Shown: positions 24,372 to 32,300 of the stretch, one piece after another
Layout of the letters: every line of letters starts with the position of its first letter
Numbering within the stretch: position 1 is the stretch's first letter
NCBI GenBank assembly: GCA_020637755.1
Contig: JACKJW010000015.1
Span: 1-64,000, forward strand
DNA: 64,000 nt
Direction: 5' to 3'
Source: Brucellaceae bacterium
GTDB lineage: Bacteria > Pseudomonadota > Alphaproteobacteria > Rhizobiales > Rhizobiaceae
Made by a program: the position numbers and the translations under genes
The notes under the pieces: model-generated
Databases searched by the model: none
What the model was told of the DNA's origin: nothing
What the model saw: only the letters and a program-made list of their open reading frames with translations

Positions 24372-25864
24372 CAGCGCAGCTTGAAACGCTGGATCTTGCC
24401 GGTCGCTGTCTTGGGCAGTTCCTCGACAATCTCCACCCAGCGCGGATACTTCCACTTGCCGATGCGCTCCTTCACATGGTCCTTGAGCTGCTCCTGCAAC
24501 GTCGCGGCATCCGCACCGGCTTCCTTCAGCACCACGAAGGCCTTGGGCTTCTCCAGCCCCTCCTCGTCGCGGGCAGCCACCACGGCGGCTTCCAGCACGG
24601 CCGGATGGGTGATAAGCGCCTGCTCCACCTCGAAGGGCGACAGCCAGATGCCCGAGACCTTGAACATGTCGTCGGTGCGCCCGCAATAGACCAGCCGGCC
24701 GTCATCGCGCAGTTCGTACTTGTCGCGCTGGTTCCAATAGTCCGAGGCCGAGGACGGCCCGTTGACCAGCAACTCGCCGATGCCGCCCGGCCCCACATCC
24801 TCGTCCTTGTCATCGACGAGACGGAGCTCGTAACCTGGCACCGCCGTTCCCGAGGTGCCGTAGACGATGCTGCCCGGTGCATTGGAGAGGAAGATGTGCA
24901 GCATTTCGGTGGAGCCGACACCGTCGAGGATGTCGCACCCTGTCAGCGCCTTCCAGCGATTGCCCACTTCAGCGGGTAGCGCCTCACCGGCCGAAATCGC
25001 CGTGCGCAGCCGCTTGAAACCGTCCGGCGCGCCGTCCTTCATTGCGGCCACCATCGCCGCATAAAGCGTCGGCACGCCGCAGAAGACGGTCGGGTTGAAG
25101 CGCTTCATGATATCGAACACGCTGTCCGGTGTTGGCCGGTCGGCCAGCAGCACCGTTGTCGCACCAACCGAAAGCGGAAAGGTCATCGCATTGCCGAGGC
25201 CGTAGGCGAAGAACATCTTGGCGACCGAATAGACCAGATCGTCCTGGCGGATACCGAGCACCTTGGCGCCATAGGTTTCTGACGTCGCCTGCAGGCTGCC
25301 ATGAACATGGCGGACACCCTTCGGCCGCCCCGTCGATCCGGAGGAATAGAGCCAGAAGGCCGTCTCGTCGGCGATGACATCGATCATCGGCCGTGGCTCC
25401 GACGCCATCAGCTCGCTCTCGAAGCCGGCCATGCCCTCCGGCGCATCGCCGCCGACCACGATCACGGTCTTGAGAAATGGCTGGCCCGCCAGGATCGGCT
25501 GCACGGTCGGCAGCAATTCGCGCGAGACAAACAGGATCGGCGCACGGCTGTCGCGCAGGATCGCGCCATAGATGTCGCCGGCAAGCAGCGTGTTAAGCGG
25601 GATCGGCACGACGCCCGCCTTCAGCGACCCCCAGAAGATCACCGGGAAATCGGCCGTGTCGAGCACGATCATCACCGCGCGTTCCTCGCGCCGAACGCCA
25701 TGATGCTCGTACAGTGCCGCCATGCGGTCGCTGCGTTCTGCCAGGCCGGCATAGGTCAGCGTGCGTCCGCCGGGGCGCGACTCGATGAAGGCCGGCTTTG
25801 CCGCCCGGTCATTCAGGTGACGATCAACGAAATACCATGCGGCATTGGCCGTGGATTGGCTCAT
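24371..25864 (-). CDS. bclA: Benzoate-CoA ligase family protein
   Basis: The 497-residue adenylate-forming enzyme should activate benzoate (or a close analogue) to benzoyl-CoA, the substrate of BoxABC encoded at 36-41 kb. It has the P-loop YSSGSTGRPKGVRH (about residue 180), the A5-type SAGEALPAEVGNRW and GVGSTEMLHIFLSN (binding adenine), then YCGRTDDMFKVSGIWLSPFE and the C-terminal lysine motif PKTATGKIQRFKLR. SLxxGxxxxPxNT, LKAGVVPIPLNTLL, is shared with benzoate-CoA ligases. The start MSQSTANAAWYF has GGGAGGAGGGAAG upstream. TGCA sites upstream suggest BoxR control. The exact aryl acid cannot be proved by sequence. Confidence 0.9.
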   Translation of the reverse strand: MSQSTANAAWYFVDRHLNDRAAKPAFIESRPGGRTLTYAGLAERSDRMAALYEHHGVRREERAVMIVLDTADFPVIFWGSLKAGVVPIPLNTLLAGDIYGAILRDSRAPILFVSRELLPTVQPILAGQPFLKTVIVVGGDAPEGMAGFESELMASEPRPMIDVIADETAFWLYSSGSTGRPKGVRHVHGSLQATSETYGAKVLGIRQDDLVYSVAKMFFAYGLGNAMTFPLSVGATTVLLADRPTPDSVFDIMKRFNPTVFCGVPTLYAAMVAAMKDGAPDGFKRLRTAISAGEALPAEVGNRWKALTGCDILDGVGSTEMLHIFLSNAPGSIVYGTSGTAVPGYELRLVDDKDEDVGPGGIGELLVNGPSSASDYWNQRDKYELRDDGRLVYCGRTDDMFKVSGIWLSPFEVEQALITHPAVLEAAVVAARDEEGLEKPKAFVVLKEAGADAATLQEQLKDHVKERIGKWKYPRWVEIVEELPKTATGKIQRFKLR

Positions 25865-26008
25865 TCTTCCCTCCTCCCGCAAGCAGCTTTCCGCTTTTTT
25901 GAAGGGCAGTTTGGCCCCTCCGGCGGGTCTCTGCAACGCGTCTGTTGCATTCACGCTTCGGACCGGCAGGGGACCGCGCGCGAATTGTTCTGGCTTCAAG
26001 CCCATTGA

Positions 26009-26052
26009 TGCGTTATCATGCATCATCTTGAAAAATTATGCAAGATAGTGCG
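26009..26052. promoter_or_regulatory. Paired TGCR-N6-TGCR sites, candidate BoxR operators for bclA
   Basis: TGCGTTATCATGCA (26009-26022) and TGCAAGATAGTGCG (26039-26052) are symmetric to each other and lie 17 nt apart, about 150 bp upstream of the ligase start. They share the TGCA-N6-TGCA layout seen at boxR and boxC. BoxR/BzdR-type regulators bind TGCA-containing sites in Azoarcus. The match to this regulator is inference. Confidence 0.6.
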
Positions 26053-26093
26053 TAATTTTTCCGGCAAAGTTTTTGCCGCAGCCGGTTTTGCCC

Positions 26094-26107
26094 TTGATCG
26101 AGGTCAA
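26094..26107. promoter_or_regulatory. FNR/FixK-like box upstream of irr
   Basis: TTGATCGAGGTCAA fits the FNR/FixK pattern TTGAT-N4-ATCAA with one substitution (G for A). It lies 115 bp upstream of the irr start and about 32 bp before the predicted -35. It could place irr, or the divergent ligase, under oxygen control. Confidence 0.45.
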
Positions 26108-26125
26108 GCCGCTTGCTTTGCAGTG

Positions 26126-26154
26126 TTGGTAGATTAGCCTTGAGGGCTTATATA
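26126..26154 (+). promoter_or_regulatory. Predicted irr promoter (-35 TTGGTA, -10 TATATA)
   Basis: TTGGTA at 26126-26131 and TATATA at 26149-26154 are 17 bp apart. The transcription start would be near 26161, within the palindrome described at 26160. The prediction rests on spacing and hexamer similarity only. Confidence 0.45.
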
Positions 26155-26159
26155 TAAAA

Positions 26160-26176
26160 CGATCAGGGCCTGATCG
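26160..26176. promoter_or_regulatory. 8-1-8 palindrome CGATCAGG-G-CCTGATCG at the irr start point
   Basis: CGATCAGGGCCTGATCG has perfect 8-bp arms around one central base and begins six bases after the -10 hexamer. A perfect dyad at +1 is a typical repressor site. Autoregulation by Irr or iron control by another regulator (for example RirA) is possible, but the sequence does not match any consensus I know. Confidence 0.5.
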
Positions 26177-26221
26177 CGCGGCCACGCCGGAGGACGCGCC
26201 ACGGAAGGGATAGGCGGACGC

Positions 26222-26683
26222 ATGCTCGATACCTCGCACCAGAACGGGAAGACCACCGGGCCGGTCCCGGCCTGCTGGGCCTCGCGGTTGCGCACGCAGA
26301 TGCGCGAGTCCGGCCTGCGCCCCACCCGCCAGCGCATGCAACTGGCAACGCTTCTCTTCACGCGCGGCGACCGCCACGTCACGGCGGAGGAAATCCACGC
26401 CGAAGCTGCCGCCGAGAAACTCTCCGTTTCGCTGGCCACCGTCTACAACACGCTGCACCAGTTCACCGAAGCCGGCCTGCTCCGCGTTCTGGCCATCGAA
26501 TCCAACAAGACCTATTTCGACACCAACACCTCCGACCACCACCACTTCTTCGTGGAAGGCCGCGGTCAGGTGCTCGACATTCCCGGCGGTTCCATCTCGG
26601 TGACGAACCTTCCGCAAGCCCCCGAAGGCATGGAAATCGCCCATGTCGATGTGGTCGTCCGCCTGCGCCCCAAGAAGGCCTGA
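26222..26683 (+). CDS. irr: Iron response regulator Irr (Fur family)
   Basis: The 153-residue Fur-family protein contains SGLRPTRQRMQLATLLFTRGDRHVTAEEIH and SLATVYNTLHQFTEAGLLRVLAIESNKTYFDTN, followed by SDHHHFF, the His-rich heme/metal site of Irr. Irr in Rhizobiales represses or activates iron-use and heme genes and is degraded when heme is plentiful. The Bradyrhizobium-type N-terminal heme regulatory motif (Gly-Cys-Pro) is not visible, as in many other Irr proteins. DUF3228 follows after 13 bp. Confidence 0.93.
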   Translation: MLDTSHQNGKTTGPVPACWASRLRTQMRESGLRPTRQRMQLATLLFTRGDRHVTAEEIHAEAAAEKLSVSLATVYNTLHQFTEAGLLRVLAIESNKTYFDTNTSDHHHFFVEGRGQVLDIPGGSISVTNLPQAPEGMEIAHVDVVVRLRPKKA

Positions 26684-26696
26684 GCGGCGCCCGGCC

Positions 26697-27275
26697 ATGA
26701 CCATCGCCATCACCGGGTTTGCCCTGCGCCAATGGACGGAAACGGCCGGCGCAAAACGCATCACAGGGCTTTCGCCGGACGGTCTCGTCGCGCTTTGCAA
26801 CGCGGAAGTTTCGGGCGGCGCGTCACTGGTGGAAGGCTACGCCCCCTTCTGCAAGCACCTGTTCCTGGCGAACCCCTCGCCGACACGCTGCTCCTTCGCC
26901 CCCGTGACGGAGGCCAACCGCCCTCTCCTGCGTTCGGGCTACCAGGCTCGCCGCGATGGCGAATTGCCGGTGCTCGAACGCTGGTTCGAGGGGCTGGAAG
27001 CGCCGCGCGCGCAATGGCTGGACGTGATCCTCTACTCCCATGACCAATTGCTGGCCGAAGCCGCCTCGGGTCTTGATGATGACGCGGTGCCAGAATGTGA
27101 CTGGGGCATCGTCTCGGTGATCGGAACACTGGAAGCGGTGGAGCCGCCGATGCCGCCCATCACCCAGATGCGTAACAGCCTCGGTATCGAAGAGGGCGGC
27201 TCGGGCCGCGCCATCGACCGCGACGCCTATGCGCGCGCCGTGACCTTCTGGGAAACCCACGCCTCGATCCGCTGA
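26697..27275 (+). CDS. DUF3228 family protein
   Basis: The 192-residue product begins MTIAITGFALRQWTETAGAK and contains LVEGYAPFCKHLFLAN, both features of the DUF3228 family, followed by RSGYQARRDGELPVLERWFEG and LDVILYSHDQLL. The family has no known function. The in-frame ATG at 26697, not the earlier 26643, matches the family start. The gene follows irr by 13 bp, probably on the same transcript, so it may be iron-related by association only. Confidence 0.85.
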   Translation: MTIAITGFALRQWTETAGAKRITGLSPDGLVALCNAEVSGGASLVEGYAPFCKHLFLANPSPTRCSFAPVTEANRPLLRSGYQARRDGELPVLERWFEGLEAPRAQWLDVILYSHDQLLAEAASGLDDDAVPECDWGIVSVIGTLEAVEPPMPPITQMRNSLGIEEGGSGRAIDRDAYARAVTFWETHASIR

Positions 27276-27290
27276 CCGGTCAAGGCCGCG

Positions 27291-29357
27291 TCAATCGATG
27301 ACAAGCTCCACGCTCGCCGTGCGCCCCGCCGCATCAATGACGGTCAGGCGTTGCGTCCCGCGCCCGTCCGGTGCCCATTGGCTTTCACGCCGCCGCTCCA
27401 GCCCGTCCAGCGGGCGGCCGTTGGCAAGCCAGCGGAACGGCGCACGCCCGCCCTGCAATTTCAGCACCAGCGGCTGCACCCGGCCGCCGTCATGCAGCGC
27501 CACGCGCGCGCCCTGCGGCGGATAGACGATTTGCGGCGGCACTTCCGGGGTCTGGCGCGCCGCCAGACGGACACTCGGCGCGTAGCGGCGCAACCCTGCC
27601 GGAAGCTCTGCACGTGACAGCACCACGGCACCCGACGGTCGCAGCGCCATCGGCTGCACGGCAAGCCCGCTGCGCTCAAACGCCTCGAACAGCGCCGGGG
27701 CCGCGGCCTTGATGCCGGTCATGCCCGGCACCGCGCCATTGTCGGCCCGGCCCACCCAGACAGCGAGCACATGGCGGCCGTCAAACCCGACCGACCAGGC
27801 ATCGCGGTAGCCGTAGCTCGTCCCCGTCTTGAAAGCGATACGCTGCGCCTTGGCGCCCGCCGGCGGCTCTACACCGGTCAGGATATCACTCACCTGCCAG
27901 CTGGCAGCCGGCGTCAGCAGCTCTGCCTTCACGGGACGCTCGGAAGGTTGCTTCAGGAACCGCAGCCGCACCGCCCGCCCGCCATCGGCCAGCCCGGAAT
28001 ACAGTGCGGCGAGATCTTCCAGCGTGATGCCCGCGCCGCCAAGGCCGATCGCCAGCCCGGGTGTCTCGGCGCGCGGCAGTTCCAGCGTCACCCCTGCCTT
28101 GCGGAAGCGCGCGGCAAGCCGCTGAGGCCCCACCGCATCCAGCAGCAGCACGGCAGGCACGTTCAGCGACCATTGCAACGCCTCGCGTACGCTCACATCG
28201 CCCTTGTAGCCCATGTCGAAATTCTGCGGCCGGTAGCCGCCGAAATCGGTCGGCCGGTCCTCCATGATGGTTTCCGGCGCCACCAGCCCTTCCTCGAAGG
28301 CGAGGCCATAGATGAAGGGTTTCAACGCTGATCCCGGCGAGCGCGCCACCCGCGTCATGTCGATCCAGCCCGCACGGCTGTCGTCACGGAACCCGGCAGA
28401 GCCCACATGGGCGAGCACCTCGCCGGTCTGGGCATCCGCCAGCACCATGGCGACCGACAGTTTTGGCCCAAGCTTTTGCGCCGCTTCCGCCGCCACCTGT
28501 TCCAGCGCGGCCTGCACCGGTGCGCTCAAAGACGCGCTGATCTCCGGCGCATCGCTGCCGGCCAGAAGGCGGCGTGCCAGATGCGGAGCCAGTTGCGGCA
28601 TCGCAATGCGCCCGCGCGGCAAGGGCTGGCGCGAGGCGCGCTCGATCTCGGAGCGCACAATCACACGCGCCTCGGCCATGCGCATCAGCACACGGTCACG
28701 CGCGATGCGCGCTTCCTGCGGATAGCGGTCCGGCCGCCGCCGCTCCGGCAATTGCGGCAGGGCGACGAGCAGCGCGGCTTCAGAGAGGCGCAGTTTCAAC
28801 GGCTCCTTGCCGAACCAGGCGAGTGAGGCCGCCCGCACCCCTTCCAGATTGCCGCCATAGGGCGCAAGAGTGAGATAGCGTTCCAGGATTTCGCGCTTGG
28901 AAAGCCGCCGTTCGATCTGCAACGCCCGCAGCATCTGGCGGAATTTCGCGCCGAAGGACCGGCTTTCGCGCGGCTCGATCAGGCGGGCCAGCTGCATCGA
29001 CAGGGTGGAGCCGCCCGATACGATGCGCCCTTCGGTGACGAGCTGAAAGGCCGCTCGCCCGATGGCGAAGGGATCGATGCCCGCATGGCTGTCGAAGCGC
29101 TTGTCCTCATAGGCGATCAGCATGGACACGAAAGCCGGGTCGATGCGGTCGAGATCGGCGGGAAGCCGCCAGCGCCCCTCGCCCGTGGCAAAGGCCGACA
29201 GCACCACGCCGTCGCGGTCCAGCACCTGGCGCGAGACTTCAGGCGCGTTAAGCGGCGGCGGGAAGGCGCGGTCAGCCTCCAGCAGGCCCGACAGGCCGGC
29301 CAGCAGGACGGCAGCGCCCGCCGCCGTCCATTTCAGCGCTGACAGCAGCCGCATCAT
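27291..29357 (-). CDS. pbpC: Penicillin-binding protein 1C
   Basis: A 688-residue bifunctional peptidoglycan synthase. An N-terminal membrane anchor (residues about 8-30) is followed by the glycosyltransferase domain with YEDKRFDSHAGIDP and GGSTLSMQLARL, then LRALQIERRLSKREILERYLTLAPYGGN. The transpeptidase domain has the catalytic SxxK in RSPGSALKPFIYG, the SxN in WSLNVPAV and the KTGTSYGYRDAW motif. A C-terminal BiPBP_C-type domain with YPPQGARVAL ends it. Its ATG overlaps the stop of the preceding alpha-2-macroglobulin gene (ATGA), the usual PBP1C-A2M pair. Confidence 0.95.
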   Translation of the reverse strand: MMRLLSALKWTAAGAAVLLAGLSGLLEADRAFPPPLNAPEVSRQVLDRDGVVLSAFATGEGRWRLPADLDRIDPAFVSMLIAYEDKRFDSHAGIDPFAIGRAAFQLVTEGRIVSGGSTLSMQLARLIEPRESRSFGAKFRQMLRALQIERRLSKREILERYLTLAPYGGNLEGVRAASLAWFGKEPLKLRLSEAALLVALPQLPERRRPDRYPQEARIARDRVLMRMAEARVIVRSEIERASRQPLPRGRIAMPQLAPHLARRLLAGSDAPEISASLSAPVQAALEQVAAEAAQKLGPKLSVAMVLADAQTGEVLAHVGSAGFRDDSRAGWIDMTRVARSPGSALKPFIYGLAFEEGLVAPETIMEDRPTDFGGYRPQNFDMGYKGDVSVREALQWSLNVPAVLLLDAVGPQRLAARFRKAGVTLELPRAETPGLAIGLGGAGITLEDLAALYSGLADGGRAVRLRFLKQPSERPVKAELLTPAASWQVSDILTGVEPPAGAKAQRIAFKTGTSYGYRDAWSVGFDGRHVLAVWVGRADNGAVPGMTGIKAAAPALFEAFERSGLAVQPMALRPSGAVVLSRAELPAGLRRYAPSVRLAARQTPEVPPQIVYPPQGARVALHDGGRVQPLVLKLQGGRAPFRWLANGRPLDGLERRRESQWAPDGRGTQRLTVIDAAGRTASVELVID

Positions 29358-32300
29358 TGCGCAGCCGACACCTTCATGAAGGCTGCCGCCGTGCGCGCCG
29401 ATAGCTGCGGCCGGTACATGTCCTCCACCTGTGCCGCCGGATGCACATAGCTGCCCGGCGTCACCGCGCGCACCACATAGGCAAGCTGGATCAGCCTGTC
29501 ATCGCTGGATGAGCGGTCGAAGGCCGCCACGAAACGGTCGTCGAGGAACTCCAGATGCGCCGGTTCGACATTGCCCAGCCAGTCGAAATTCTCAAGCTGC
29601 GCAGAACCGGACAGCGACGGATTGTCGATTTCCAGGCCCGCCGGAAGCAGGTCCGTGACGACAATGCGCGACGGCCATGCGTTCGCCTCGCGGATCTTCA
29701 GCACCGTGACGAAGCGCTCGTTCTGCTTCACGTCCGAGATCGTCGCAGGCGACCCGTCGAGATTGTAATACTCGCGCGTGATGGTGAAGCCGGTTCCGCC
29801 CGCCGGAAGCGGATCGAGCGGCGCCGCTATCGACGTTACCACCGCCGTCAGCGGCTTGTCCGTGCGGTTGGCAAGGGTCAGCGGACGGTCAGCAAGCTCG
29901 ATGCCCGCCTTGCGCACCGCGTAGGCACCCTTGTGGGCGGTGCCGTCCACATCCAGCGCGATTTCCGCATTCGCCTCGGACAGCGCGCGCGCCGCCAGCA
30001 ACATCCAGGCATCCTCCTGCGTCGAGGTGTAGCCACGCTTTGTGCGCTGGTCTTCGACGAAGCCGATCATCCCTTCCATGTTGGCGGGCTGCGGCTTGGT
30101 CTCGGCGGCCAGTGCCAGCAGCGCCGCCCCGTCGCGCAGGCGTGAGCCGTAGTCGTCTCGCCCGGTTGAAGAGGCGTTCTTCTCATCCTCCGCCAGCTTC
30201 AGTGCTGAAGCAAAGACCTCGCGCGAGCGGTCGGCGTCGGTGTAGAGCGCCAGGCTCGCCGCCAGATGGGCGCGCGACAGCGGGCTGTCGAAGGCTTCCA
30301 ACTGCTGGTCGGCATAGTATCGCAGGTCACCGGCCGAAGCCTTGCGATTGCGCGCCAGCACGTAGAGCGCATAGGCCACCTCACGGCCGGATTCCTTCAG
30401 GTCATTGGTGTAGGCGAGTTCGTTTTCCAGGTTCTGCAAGGCCAGTTCCATGCCGAGCGCGGGCACGGCAAAGCCCTTCTCGCGCGCCCGTGTCAGGAAG
30501 TCGGTCACATAGGAATCCAGCCAGAGGTCGCCCGAGCCCGGCGACCACAGGCCGAAGGAGCCGGTCGAAGACTGGTAGGCCAGAACTCGCGTGATCGCCT
30601 TGTCGATGCGCTCGGCAATCTCCGGTTCCGGCGCCATGCCCGCCTGCTCGGCCAGTTCGGAGAGATAGAGCAGCGGCAGGGCGCGGCTGGTCGTCTGTTC
30701 CGCGCAGCCATAGGGATAGCGGTCAAGGTTCATCAGCAGCGCCGGAATGTCGAAGGCCGCCGTCTTGGAGACGTTCACCGCGACGGAGGCATCCTGCAGG
30801 ATGCTTCCGGCGAGTAGCTCCCGGTCGAGCTTCAGCGATTGGCCGGCCGCGAGCGGGATTTCACGCCGCACTGTCATCGGCAGGGCACCGGGCCGCACCG
30901 GGAACGACACCTTGTGCGTGACGCTCGTGCCGTCCGCATGGGCGAGGCGGATGTCGAGGTCCGCCACGCCGGGTTGCACCGCCTTGACCGGAATGGTCAG
31001 TACCGAACGCGCGCCCTTGTCGAGCGTCACCGTGCCCTTGTCCTTGCCGTCGGGAATGCTGACGGCACCGGACGTAGCGACGGTGACAGCATACGCACCG
31101 GCGGGCCCGTCCGTGTTGGCAATGTCGAGGCGCATCTGCGCATTGTCGCCGGTGGCAAGGAAGCGTGGTACGCCCGCCAGCACCACCACCGGATCGCGCA
31201 CGATCACATCCTTGCTGGCCGAACCGATGGCCGACTTCGACCACGCCACCGCCATCAGGCGCACCGTTCCGTTGAACTGCGGAATGTCGAAGCTGACCAG
31301 CGCCTTGCCGTCGCCATCCACCTGCACGGGGCCGGAGAAGAAGGCGACAAGCTTGCCGGTGGGCGGGCTGCCCTTGGATTGCTGGCCCGGTCCGTCACCG
31401 CCGGTCCGGAGCTTTCCGGCCTCGCCCGGAGAACCGTCGATCAGCCGGCCGTAGATGTCGCGCATTTCCAGCCCCATGCGGCGCTGGCCGTAATAGTAAT
31501 CCTGCGGCCTCGGCGGCTGGTAGGAGGTGAGGTTGAGGATGCCGACATCGACCGCCGCGACGGTCACATAGACCTCCTCGCCGGACCTGGCTCCCTTGAC
31601 GGTGAGCGGCACGGCGAGCGGCGCGCCGGGCACCGACTGCGCGACCGGCTCCAGCGCCACGTCGAGCGTGCGTTCCGCCGGATCGATCGCCAGCCAGCGC
31701 AAGCCGAGCGCGCGCATCGGCATCCGGCTTTCCGCTGCATTGCCGGGGCGGTAGAGCGTCGCCGTCACATAGGCGCCCGCCCCCCAGTCCTCGCCGACCG
31801 GAATTTCGATTTCCGCGCCTTCCGCCGGCACGCTGGCCGTGTGGGTGGCGAGCAGCCGGTCAGCACCGATGGTGATCAGAAGCTCACCGGCAAAGCGCGG
31901 GCTGACTTTCAGCCGGGCCACCTCGCCCGGCTTGTAGGACGCCTTGTCCAGCGCCACTTCCAGCCCGTCCGGCGTGTCGAGCGAGGTCTGCGCAACATAC
32001 CAGCCGGCATAGAACTCCATCGAGGTCGCCGGGCCGGTTTCGTCATCCGTTTTCAGTTCCAGCCGGTAGCGGCCCCACTTGACCGGCACCGTGATCGTGG
32101 CCGGCGCGGCGGCCTTGGCGTCCACCGTGCCGCCCGCCTCGCGCGTGGTGAAGTCGACGCCTTCATAGCGCCAGGATGAACCGTCGCGGTACCATTGGTA
32201 GTTCCGCTCCACCTTCACCAGTTCCCAGTTCACACCGGCGAGGTCCACCGTCTTGCCGTCCGGATCGACCGCGACAACGGAAAAGACCGGCGACGAACCC

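Larger units (their letters stand above)
25865..26221. other. Intergenic region between bclA and irr
   Basis: This 357-bp divergent spacer holds no gene but several regulatory signals described separately: two TGCA-type sites near the ligase side, an FNR/FixK-like box, an inverted repeat CGGCAAA-GTT-TTTGCCG at 26062-26078, the irr promoter, and a palindrome at its predicted start point. Confidence 0.6.
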
